A stretch of DNA of 64,000 nt. Source: Desulfonatronospira thiodismutans ASO3-1. GTDB taxonomy: Bacteria; Desulfobacterota; Desulfovibrionia; Desulfovibrionales; Desulfonatronovibrionaceae. Below, in pieces: positions 46,208 to 53,706 of this stretch. Numbering within the stretch: the first letter of the stretch is position 1; each line of letters begins with the position of its first letter. A program made the translations under genes and the position numbers. The notes beneath the pieces are model-generated. The model saw only the letters and a program-made list of their open reading frames with translations. It did no database searches and had not been told where the DNA came from. The stretch is from NCBI RefSeq assembly GCF_000174435.1, contig NZ_ACJN02000001.1:1308310-1372309 (forward strand), given 5' to 3'.

Positions 46208-46381
46208 GTAACCATTCAGGGGGTGCCGCAACGGCCTGGGGACAGTCCCCGCGACATCTTTCCTGTACCATTAAAATATGACAAACACTAAGTTGTGTGA
46301 ACCTTCAAAGATAGTACATAGCGGGGGACAGTCCCCAGACCTTGTGCCAGGAGCTACAACTGAGTGCCCCTGAATGGTTAC
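46208..46381. repeat. IS66-type MITE, 174 bp, TTTTCACC target duplication
   Basis: It begins GTAACCATTCAGGGGGTGC and ends with the inverted GTAACCATTCAGGGGCAC. TTTTCACC flanks it at 46200-46207 and 46382-46389. An inner stem pairs CTGGGGACAGTCCCC copies. A solo left end (GTAACCATTCAGTGGGTG) is at 46479. The remaining DNA to 46800 shows nothing else. Confidence 0.8.
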
Positions 46382-46800
46382 TTTTCACCAGCCTGCACTG
46401 AAAAATTCTATGATTACAAAATTCAGTTGGATTAAGCTGCCTGGCCGGTTTTTGCGACAAGAATTACATAATCTGCCCGTAACCATTCAGTGGGTGTCTG
46501 AACCATACAAAGTATCTTGCCTGACACGCAGGCGGCTTCGCCGCTCACGGCTGGGGCTTACTGAAGAAGCCGGGGACTGGCCCCGTGACAAGCCGCAATA
46601 AACTCTATTTCTTCTAAAGGTGCTGTGACTAACTCCCTGCATCTTCAGTTTTCAAAAAACGCGTAATGCTCCCACCTTTTCCTGTCTTGCCAGGCCGGCA
46701 AAAAACTCTTCAGGACCTGATTTCTTATTGAGGAGAGCCTCCATATATTTTGGGCTGGCAAAACAAGCAAAAAACTTTTTTAAAAAAACAAAAATAATGC

Positions 46801-46829
46801 TTGTATCTTTCGCTCGCCAAGACTATAAG
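46801..46829 (+). promoter_or_regulatory. Sigma-70 promoter of the RRM gene
   Basis: TTGTAT and TATAAG are separated by exactly 17 bases. The predicted start near 46836 gives a leader of about 90 nt. Confidence 0.55.
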
Positions 46830-46844
46830 AGATGTTCTTTGTTT

Positions 46845-46913
46845 ATCATCAGCATTTGTAGTCAGGCTGAAATGTTGAAGCCCAAGGCTGATGATTATTT
46901 TTTACTTTTTTTA
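46845..46913 (+). promoter_or_regulatory. Leader hairpin followed by T-rich run (possible attenuator)
   Basis: ATCATCAGC (46845-46853) pairs perfectly with GCTGATGAT (46887-46895). It is followed by TATTTTTTACTTTTTTT, then the AGGAG of the RRM gene. The form is that of an intrinsic terminator placed before the start codon. Confidence 0.45.
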
Positions 46914-46925
46914 GGAGCTTTTTTT

Positions 46926-47180
46926 ATGACCAATTTGTACGTAGGCAATTTGTCCTGGAACACAACCGAAACCCAACTCCGCGATTCTTTCGCCGAATTT
47001 GGAGAAGTAAGTTCAGCCAAAATAATTGAAGACCGTGAAACCGGCCGTTCTCGCGGCTTTGGTTTTGTGGAGATGGAAAACGGTGCCGATGAAGCCGTTG
47101 AAAAACTTAACGGCAAAGATTTCGACGGACGCACCATCAAGGTCAATGTTGCCAAGCCTAAAAGAGAATCCCGCTTCTAA
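46926..47180 (+). CDS. RRM-type RNA-binding protein (Rbp family)
   Basis: 84 residues from the ATG at 46926, with AGGAG nine bases upstream. It is a single RNA-recognition motif: RNP2 LYVGNLSW and RNP1 RGFGFVEM are intact. Such small RRM proteins bind single-stranded RNA and are often cold-induced in cyanobacteria and deltaproteobacteria. The long leader with a hairpin fits post-initiation control. A strong terminator follows. Confidence 0.95.
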   Translation: MTNLYVGNLSWNTTETQLRDSFAEFGEVSSAKIIEDRETGRSRGFGFVEMENGADEAVEKLNGKDFDGRTIKVNVAKPKRESRF

Positions 47181-47201
47181 AACGGATTTTCCATAGCATG
47201 A

Positions 47202-47239
47202 AAAAACCACCCCGGGGATTCCTCAGGGTGGTTTTTTTT
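47202..47239 (+). terminator. Intrinsic terminator of the RRM gene
   Basis: AAAACCACCC pairs with GGGTGGTTTT, followed by a run of eight T. It lies 22 bp after the RRM stop. Confidence 0.85.
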
Positions 47240-47241
47240 GG

Positions 47242-47391
47242 CTGCTAACATCAGTTGATGCTGATGGCGGCACTGTTACCCTTGCTCCTTCAGGAAACGA
47301 TGGAGTCTACGCGCTAAATGACGATTCTGTGATTAAAGGCAATGACGATACAACATTGGCCCTTGAATCCGGCGGAGATGGAGCAAACTAA
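47242..47391 (+). pseudogene. Probable C-terminal remnant of an unknown, acidic protein
   Basis: An open frame without start reads GGTVTLAPSGNDGVYALNDD and ends LALESGGDGAN with a TAA at 47389-47391. It is rich in Asp, Gly and Thr, like the ends of repeat-rich surface proteins. It follows the terminator directly, so it is unlikely to be translated. Confidence 0.3.
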
Positions 47392-47396
47392 ACGAA

Positions 47397-47750
47397 CTAA
47401 CGGTATATATAAGGACCATAAGCCTTTTTGATCAGCCTCAACCCATGCTTGATATTGTGCTTCAAACTCTTTTTGAGCATGGTTTCATCCTTATTTTTGA
47501 GAGCATCAATAATCTGATTGTGCTGAGCCTGCATCTGGATTAAATACTTGCTGCCGCGAGGACGATTGATAAGGAAAATGTCTACGGACTCCATCAGCTT
47601 GTCCACTACGAGGCAAAGATGGGATAGCCTTGAATATCCATAAAGCTGGGAATGGAAATGGCGGTCCAGATGGTATAATTCATGGAGATTCAGTTCTGGA
47701 TCCATTTCAGACAGTATGGATTCCAGCTTAACAATGTCTTGCTCGTCCAC
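47397..47750 (-). CDS. GntR-type FCD ligand-binding domain, without DNA-binding domain
   Basis: 117 residues, starting at a GTG. The sequence LDRHFHSQLYGYSRL and the H-rich helices (QHNQIIDAL, SLKHNIKHGL) match the second half of the FCD domain of FadR-like regulators. FadR proteins are normally about 220-240 residues with an N-terminal winged helix. Here that helix and part of FCD are missing, and an in-frame stop lies just upstream. It is probably a decayed regulator of the neighbouring permease. Confidence 0.6.
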   Translation of the reverse strand: MDEQDIVKLESILSEMDPELNLHELYHLDRHFHSQLYGYSRLSHLCLVVDKLMESVDIFLINRPRGSKYLIQMQAQHNQIIDALKNKDETMLKKSLKHNIKHGLRLIKKAYGPYIYR

Positions 47751-47760
47751 AGTTAGTTGG

Positions 47761-48669
47761 TTATGTAAGAATAGCTAACATAAAAGGGATGGTGATGAAA
47801 GAAAAAATGGTTTGAAAAGTTATAATTGATGACATAGCTAAATGATCTCCACCTAGCTCTTTAGCCAGAATAAACGAACCTGCAGCAGTAGGTAAGCTGG
47901 CAAAAAGTATAGCAACCACGAGTTCAGAGCCTGATACACCCAAAACATAGCATATCATTGCAGTCAAGAAGGGATAGACGAGAAGTTTTACCGTAGAGCT
48001 TAAGGCAATAAGTTTAAATTGCTCAAGATTAACACTTCTCAGCTGCAAACTTGCTCCAACAGCCAATAGCCCTAAAGGTAAAGCTGCTTGACCTAGAATG
48101 CTGAAAATTTGTAAAGATATATCTGGTAGAACGACCGGATGTTGACTTATAATGAGCCCCGCCACACTAGCAACAATCAAGGGATTTTTTAATATTGCCA
48201 GATAAATCGATCTTGTTTTAGAGAACTTGGTATTGGAGCAGATAATAACAGTAGGCACACTTAAAAAGTTTAGTAGCGGAACCAGTCCAAGCATTGCTAT
48301 GGACGACATCATCAGGCCCTCATCGCCCAACATTGTTGACGCACCCATCATACCTATGTATACATTTTGCCTTAAGCTGCCTTGAAAAGCAGATGAAAAG
48401 CCATGGCCATTTGTATTTATATACGGCTTAATTGCAAATAAAAAGAGAGATATAATAAGTACTGACAATAATAATGCTGACATCATCAGCAGTGAGCTAT
48501 AATGCATGGCCTGTATTTGAGAAATGTTTTCAAATAATAAGGCTGGCAAAAAAATATAATATGTACTTTTTTGTACAACACCCCAAAAATTGTTTTCTTT
48601 AAAAAGACAGTTCTTGAGTACATACCCCAGGATGATCACAAAAAATACAGGTAAAATATAATAACTCAT
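47761..48669 (-). CDS. AEC family (auxin efflux carrier-type) permease
   Basis: 302 residues with about ten hydrophobic segments in two five-helix halves. YYIFLPALLFENIS and LGQAALPLGLLAVGASLQL are typical of the family, which includes malate/citrate permeases such as MleP. It would move a small organic acid across the inner membrane. It is AT-rich and follows the aldolase-like gene by 51 bp on the same strand. Confidence 0.88.
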   Translation of the reverse strand: MSYYILPVFFVIILGYVLKNCLFKENNFWGVVQKSTYYIFLPALLFENISQIQAMHYSSLLMMSALLLSVLIISLFLFAIKPYINTNGHGFSSAFQGSLRQNVYIGMMGASTMLGDEGLMMSSIAMLGLVPLLNFLSVPTVIICSNTKFSKTRSIYLAILKNPLIVASVAGLIISQHPVVLPDISLQIFSILGQAALPLGLLAVGASLQLRSVNLEQFKLIALSSTVKLLVYPFLTAMICYVLGVSGSELVVAILFASLPTAAGSFILAKELGGDHLAMSSIITFQTIFSFITIPFMLAILT

Positions 48670-48720
48670 TATATCGCGCCCATTGTTAAGATATAGCGTT
48701 CTCGATGCAGAATTTGAGCT

Positions 48721-49518
48721 TTAGTCTAGCAAGAATTGCTTGATTTTATTTTGTACAACTTGCTTGATTATTTTTTTAATTTCACTTTTGTATATTGCCT
48801 GTGACACTTTATGACAACTCATATTTATTTCATATTGATAGTCTTTCATTGCTTTGAGGATTTCCGAATGCACATTTATCTTTCTAACGCCAGACACCTG
48901 AAACTTTTTTAGCAATATTTGATCAATGTTACTTGCGCCATGCAATACTAATGGCACGCCACTTTCCTTTACAAGCTGCTTAAAAGTTAAAAGAGACTGC
49001 TTTTGCTTTTGCATAGTCATTGACTTATCAGCAGAAAAGGCAAGATAGTCAACCATAGTTTTTCTTAAAAATTGATTGATTTTTTCCAAGTCTTCATTAG
49101 TTATACATAACATACCATATTCACCCTCTATCTCTGATCCGTATGCATGGGCCATAATACGAGCTTCGCATGTCTGCCTGATGTTTTCATCAAAATCTAA
49201 ATTCGAACCATCAAACATGACTGATGAAAAGCCCAGATCAAGGCCCACTTTGATTCCTTCAAGGCTTTCGGCATGATTCAGATGTACACTTATTGGCACT
49301 GAAGAAGCCCGTGCCATATGGAATGCTTCTCTGGCCATTTCATCAAGCTGTGTATCTTTGATTACATTCTGGTCCATGGAGACTATTGCCGGCCGGCACT
49401 CAAGCTCTGCTGCCGATATGACAGCTTCTATACACTCCGAACTGTATACACTGAAACATCCTACAGCTCCAGGGGGAGGCATCAGTTCCATACATTTACT
49501 GGTCTTTACAAGAGGCAT
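48721..49518 (-). CDS. Class II fructose-bisphosphate aldolase family protein, degenerate active site
   Basis: 265 residues with the class II aldolase fold: GAVGCFSVYSSECIEAVISA, SSVMFDGSNLDFDENI, EIEGEYG and LVLHGASNI. In GatY/KbaY-type enzymes the HLDHG motif supplies the catalytic Asp, and a second His occurs in GTAHG. Here these read HLNHAE and FSADKSM. Catalytic Asp is Asn and one zinc ligand appears lost, so ordinary aldol cleavage is doubtful. Separated from the UxaA genes by a hairpin and from them by lower GC. Confidence 0.75.
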   Translation of the reverse strand: MPLVKTSKCMELMPPPGAVGCFSVYSSECIEAVISAAELECRPAIVSMDQNVIKDTQLDEMAREAFHMARASSVPISVHLNHAESLEGIKVGLDLGFSSVMFDGSNLDFDENIRQTCEARIMAHAYGSEIEGEYGMLCITNEDLEKINQFLRKTMVDYLAFSADKSMTMQKQKQSLLTFKQLVKESGVPLVLHGASNIDQILLKKFQVSGVRKINVHSEILKAMKDYQYEINMSCHKVSQAIYKSEIKKIIKQVVQNKIKQFLLD

Positions 49519-49570
49519 TGTTGATCAGTTATTCGAATGGACATGATATGGTGTCCAGGTTTTTCAAAAT

Positions 49571-49601
49571 ATAACGGGGCAACCATAGGCTGCCCCGTTA
49601 T
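49571..49601 (-). terminator. Strong hairpin after the UxaA-type genes
   Basis: ATAACGGGGCA pairs perfectly with TGCCCCGTTAT. On the minus strand it is followed by ATTTTG, a weak T tract. It probably ends the catabolic operon transcript. Confidence 0.5.
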
Positions 49602-49747
49602 AACTGTAATGCTTTTAGGTAATCTATCAGCCCTTGACGACATCAGGCTGCCATAGTTTTTATTTATACATATTTCTTACTCATTTCAGGTCAAACTGAA
49701 AGCGGGTAATGATTCAGAAAATGCATCGCGCAGCAATGGATAGAGGT

Positions 49748-50908
49748 TTAAGCACTTTCATAAAGCTTAGTGATAATGAACTCCCTGTGTCCAAGAACTT
49801 CGGCGGCAGTGAGCCTTCCGTTTGCTGTACGTTCCATCATGTTTAAAAGAGAGTCCCCAGCCTGCTCAAGATCCATTTCTCTGCGGACCAGGCCGGATAC
49901 ATCGACATCGAAGTGCTCACTCATGGTGCGCAGGGTGCGGGGATTGGCACACAACTTGATAACTGGCAGTATGGGGTTGCCGATAATATTCCCCTGACCT
50001 GTGGGAAAGAAATGCACCACAAACCCTGCTGCAGCGCACAAGGTGACCATCTCGGCTGCTGCTGAAGAGGAATCCATAAACCAGAGCCCCGGTCCGGTCG
50101 GAGTTTCAGCCTTGTCCAGGCAGCCTACTACAGGAGCTTTACGCCCGATTTTTTGAATATTGCCCAGGGCTTTTTCCTCAATGGTGGTCAAGCCCCCTTC
50201 AATGTTGCCCTTGGTGGGTTGAGAATCAGACAGGTCACTGGTCTTTTTTTCATCCACAAGCTTGGCGTAACGATCAAAGAAGAACTGGAACTGGTTACGT
50301 ACTTCGTCATTGATGCAACGTTCCCTGATTAGATGTTCACCACCCGTTACCTCTGTCGTCTCTCCAAACAAAAGTGTAGAGTTGTGTTCATACAATTTGT
50401 CATAAGCATTGCCCACAGTGGGATTGGTAGCGATGCCTGAAGTAGTATCCGACTCACCGCACTTAGTTGATACCCAGATCTCACTGATATCACATTCGGT
50501 ACGTTGTAGCTCGCTTGCCCATTGGACGTATTCCATGGCCTTGCGTGAAGCAGCACATATCGTGTTGAAATCGCCATTCTGCTCTATTGCAAAACCTGTT
50601 ACAGGCTTTCCGGTCTTGGCTATGCCTTCCACAATCTTATTTGTCCATTGTGGTTCAATTCCGATCACCACCACTGCAGCTACGTTGGGGTTGGAGCCAA
50701 TACCAATAAGTGTCCTGAAATACAGATCCAGATCTTCACCGAATTGCAGTCGGCCATAAGCATGGGGAAGTGCCAGGGCACCCTTGACGTTGTTTCCCAC
50801 CGCCTCACTGGCTGCATTGGAAAGGTCGTCAAGAGGCAGAATGACAACATGGTTTCTTACACCCACACGGCCATTTTCTCGTCTGAAGCCCAGAAATTTA
50901 TTCTTCAT
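49748..50908 (-). CDS. UxaA-family lyase, large subunit (altronate dehydratase / sulfolactate sulfo-lyase type, SuyB-like)
   Basis: 386 residues from the ATG at 50908, two bases after the small-subunit stop. Motifs are [50 protein letters not shown] and STGQGN-like [12 protein letters not shown]. The family removes water or sulfite from 2-hydroxy-acids, with a metal or cluster. Sizes of 386 and 94 residues fit the split SuyAB form (about 42 and 8-10 kDa); split altronate or galactarate dehydratases look similar. The operon context decides the substrate only tentatively. Confidence 0.88.
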   Translation of the reverse strand: MKNKFLGFRRENGRVGVRNHVVILPLDDLSNAASEAVGNNVKGALALPHAYGRLQFGEDLDLYFRTLIGIGSNPNVAAVVVIGIEPQWTNKIVEGIAKTGKPVTGFAIEQNGDFNTICAASRKAMEYVQWASELQRTECDISEIWVSTKCGESDTTSGIATNPTVGNAYDKLYEHNSTLLFGETTEVTGGEHLIRERCINDEVRNQFQFFFDRYAKLVDEKKTSDLSDSQPTKGNIEGGLTTIEEKALGNIQKIGRKAPVVGCLDKAETPTGPGLWFMDSSSAAAEMVTLCAAAGFVVHFFPTGQGNIIGNPILPVIKLCANPRTLRTMSEHFDVDVSGLVRREMDLEQAGDSLLNMMERTANGRLTAAEVLGHREFIITKLYESA

Positions 50909-50910
50909 TT

Positions 50911-51195
50911 TTACCACCTTTTAGTTTTTACGTTATGCACATGCAGGTGTTCACCTTTCTTTATGGGAGCAACAACCTTGCCGATATCAGTGCTGTACTT
51001 ATACACGGTGTCTCCTGCGTTAAAGTCCTGCAGGGCCAGCTTGTGACCGATGGGGATATCGCTGACTATTTTGGTTTTTATGGTCTGATCTTCCTTCATG
51101 ATCCAGCCCGTGATTTCCTGTCCTGCCTTAAGTCCTTCCACCACAACAACACCGACTCCGTCCCCTTTTTCGTGGACCAGAAAATCGATAGACAT
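50911..51195 (-). CDS. UxaA-family lyase, small SAF-domain subunit (SuyA-like)
   Basis: 94 residues. It has [36 protein letters not shown] and the C-terminal [10 protein letters not shown]. The SAF domain is the N-terminal part of altronate dehydratase, here a separate subunit. From memory the KTKRW ending is common in SuyA annotations, but I cannot check that. AGGAGG precedes the ATG. A 159-bp gap separates it from the E1-like gene. Confidence 0.88.
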   Translation of the reverse strand: MSIDFLVHEKGDGVGVVVVEGLKAGQEITGWIMKEDQTIKTKIVSDIPIGHKLALQDFNAGDTVYKYSTDIGKVVAPIKKGEHLHVHNVKTKRW

Positions 51196-51354
51196 GCTCG
51201 CCTCCTAAGTTAATGGTTAAACTAACAAATCAAGTCAGCTTCCTGATGGGCGTTTATAACTCCTTAAATAAACAAGCCCTGAAACTGACACTGAATAAAC
51301 ACGAAATTTTCTAAAGATAGAATATGTTCAAGTGCCACCCCGAGACACAATCTC

Positions 51355-52143
51355 TCACAATGAGTTCAGCTCAACAGTGGAAAAGCGCATCCTGGATATG
51401 TCAGTCATGAGCAGGCTCCCGCGCAGGGCTGGGCTTGCTCCGGTCATAATCCTGACGAGCTCACCGGCCTGCATGGATGCGGCAAATGAAGCCACAGGGG
51501 CCAACACTCCCTGCTCAACCTCCGCGGAACTGGTTGACTTGCCCATGAACTCTCCAATCCCTGATTCACCAGGCCATGTGGTACATACCAAAGCATGCCA
51601 CCCGGCGATTCCAGCTGAGACCATTGGCAGGCCGGCACTTCTGGACATTTCCAGCAGTTCCTGGCGGTAATCCGCACCCCCCAGGCAGTCTGCTACGGCC
51701 TGAACAGAATCCAGCAGATCAACCCTGACGAAATCCTCAACAGCCACGACTTCCACCAACGGGTTGATGGCAAGGGCTCTTTGCTTGGCCGCCAGTGCCT
51801 TGGGTTCGCCCAGGGTTTCGGATGTGGCCAGAATCTGCCGGTTGCAGTTGCTCTCATCAAATACATCCGGATCGCAGGCTACAATTTTACCCACTCCCAT
51901 GCGCACCAGGTATTCACAGAGGTTGCCACCCAGTCCACCGCATCCGACTAAAAGTACTGCCGATCTGGCCAAGCTGATCTGGTCCGTTAAACTCAGGGCA
52001 TGGTTGTTCCGCTGATAGCGCAGCGGGATTTCCCCCGCCTCCATGGCCAGCAGGACCTCTTCCTGGACCGGGTTTCCAGATTTGTCAGCACGGTTGAGTA
52101 TTTCCTGGTCTGAAATATATGTTCTTATTGTCTGCTGAGTCAT
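51355..52143 (-). CDS. ThiF/MoeB-like E1 adenylyltransferase
   Basis: 262 residues. It has the ATP-binding Rossmann motif VLLVGCGGLGGNL, the DPDVFDESNCNRQ block and KALAAKQRALAINPLVEV. These enzymes adenylate the C-terminal Gly of a ubiquitin-like carrier (MoaD or ThiS), here the product of the gene at 53422. Next to an AOR, the pair probably serves pterin dithiolene synthesis or its variants. It overlaps the LarA gene by four bases. Confidence 0.9.
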   Translation of the reverse strand: MTQQTIRTYISDQEILNRADKSGNPVQEEVLLAMEAGEIPLRYQRNNHALSLTDQISLARSAVLLVGCGGLGGNLCEYLVRMGVGKIVACDPDVFDESNCNRQILATSETLGEPKALAAKQRALAINPLVEVVAVEDFVRVDLLDSVQAVADCLGGADYRQELLEMSRSAGLPMVSAGIAGWHALVCTTWPGESGIGEFMGKSTSSAEVEQGVLAPVASFAASMQAGELVRIMTGASPALRGSLLMTDISRMRFSTVELNSL

Positions 52144-53417
52144 ATCTCTTGCAATTGTTTTCGTTTATAAAAGTAAGATGTATTGGCATTGGGCAAAACA
52201 GCCACTTTCGGCTTGAATCCGGGAGGTTGCTCTTGAAACCACCTATCAAGGGTTTCCTGGGCGTTTCCTTTGGTCAGGTGACAGTCGGCCAGGGTCTGTG
52301 CATCCAGTTCGGAATCAATTACAACTGTAAACCGGGTCAAAGTCCGGCTGTAAAGATAGGCCTTGTGCGCTCCCATTCTGAACCCGAACTCTTCAAAATC
52401 TTTAATCTGAGAAGAGGGACAGGTAAAACGACGGACATAGTCATAATAACACTGATCACCGATGCCTTGTGTACACGCGGCTAGAAGGAGTATTCTGCCT
52501 CCCTGGACCGTACATTGAGAAGCGGTGTTCAGGCCTTTTTGAGCCTGGTATATGCATATATCTTTTGGGTGGCCGCCACAGGAGGCGATTACTATGTCAA
52601 AGGGCTCCGTCAGCGGAAGTCCGTATAGCTGCTCTGTAATTTTTGCACCGGACATAAGGACTGCTTCCGGTTCTCCCGCCAGAACCGCCACTGCTTTCTG
52701 GGCCGAGTTGAGGCAGACATTGACAGCCAAGTCAATACCGATCATCCTACCGGCTTCATTGAGATCCTGGCGGGGAAAATTATCATGAATATTTCCCGCC
52801 ACTGCCCCGGGCGTGGACATCAAACTGTGGTTTTTCTCAATCATTTTTCTGGATGCGCAGCCGATGGTCACCCCTTTGGACCCACCGGTCATGCCCTGGT
52901 ACTGATGGGGATCGATCATACCTACTACAATCTTCAGATCCGCCTCCCCAAATACAGCATTTATCTCCACCGGCGTTCCCCTGGATGTAAAGCCATAGCT
53001 TTTCAGCGGTGATGACAGAGCATCATGGGATACAGCCCTGCAACCCCTTAAATCCTCAGGAAGAATGCGGGCCATTTGATCACTGTCAGGAGCCGGGTGC
53101 AGCCCCCCCCCGACAACAATTGACACCGATTCCGGATCAATACCGGGCCAGGTCTTGAAAATCCGGTCCAGAAGCACTGGCAGCAGCTCTTTCAAAGGTA
53201 CCGGGCGGGTTTCGTCGGGAACGGCAATGGCTATCCGGCCCGGCCTTGGCCTGCTTTCCAGGGACTGAGCCTGCAGGGGGGCGTCCAGTGCATCCTGCAG
53301 GGAGCTCGCCAGATCAGAAAGATGGGGTAGATCACGGGGAGTCAACACCTGGACATCGGCATGTTCAGGCAGTCTGAGCATCTTGACCCCTTTGCCGTAT
53401 TTGAGCTTTATTTCCAT
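52140..53417 (-). CDS. LarA-like nickel-pincer 2-hydroxyacid racemase/epimerase
   Basis: 425 residues from the ATG at 53417, four bases after the carrier-protein stop; the longer upstream frame overlaps the preceding gene. LarA features are present: AIAVPDETRPVP, SHDAL, and DPHQYQGMTGGSKGV with the Lys that holds the pincer cofactor, then MIEKNHS. Members racemise lactate, malate or other 2-hydroxy-acids. No larB, larC or larE lies in the window, so the cofactor must come from elsewhere. A substrate of the neighbouring lyase is plausible. Confidence 0.88.
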   Translation of the reverse strand: MEIKLKYGKGVKMLRLPEHADVQVLTPRDLPHLSDLASSLQDALDAPLQAQSLESRPRPGRIAIAVPDETRPVPLKELLPVLLDRIFKTWPGIDPESVSIVVGGGLHPAPDSDQMARILPEDLRGCRAVSHDALSSPLKSYGFTSRGTPVEINAVFGEADLKIVVGMIDPHQYQGMTGGSKGVTIGCASRKMIEKNHSLMSTPGAVAGNIHDNFPRQDLNEAGRMIGIDLAVNVCLNSAQKAVAVLAGEPEAVLMSGAKITEQLYGLPLTEPFDIVIASCGGHPKDICIYQAQKGLNTASQCTVQGGRILLLAACTQGIGDQCYYDYVRRFTCPSSQIKDFEEFGFRMGAHKAYLYSRTLTRFTVVIDSELDAQTLADCHLTKGNAQETLDRWFQEQPPGFKPKVAVLPNANTSYFYKRKQLQEI

Positions 53418-53421
53418 TTTT

Positions 53422-53706
53422 TCAACCGCCGCAAATATATGGACATAGAGATACTGCATCCCTGTCCGCAAGTCTGGTTTTCAAATTGGCCATTCTACCA
53501 TTAACAAAAGCGAGCATAACCTGATCTTCACCAAGCCCCAGGTGTTTCAGCAGATCCACCAGGGTCGAATCCCGGGGCATGGGAAAGTGTTCAGCGTTAT
53601 CAGGGGCGTATTTTTCCAGAATTGATTCCAGGCTCAGCTTCAGTATAATGGGTTTTTCCTGGAAACAGGCTCCGGATACTGCCTGCGTTGTATTTGTCTG
53701 TATCAT
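53422..53706 (-). CDS. MoaD/ThiS-like sulfur-carrier protein
   Basis: 94 residues of ubiquitin-like fold: LVDLLKHLGLGEDQVMLAFV, then NGRMANLKTRLADRDAVSL, and the C-terminal Gly-Gly needed for thiocarboxylation (CPYICGG). It overlaps the AOR stop by four bases and precedes larA by four. Carriers of this type are often linked to AOR genes and specialised for tungsten pterin synthesis. Confidence 0.88.
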   Translation of the reverse strand: MIQTNTTQAVSGACFQEKPIILKLSLESILEKYAPDNAEHFPMPRDSTLVDLLKHLGLGEDQVMLAFVNGRMANLKTRLADRDAVSLCPYICGG

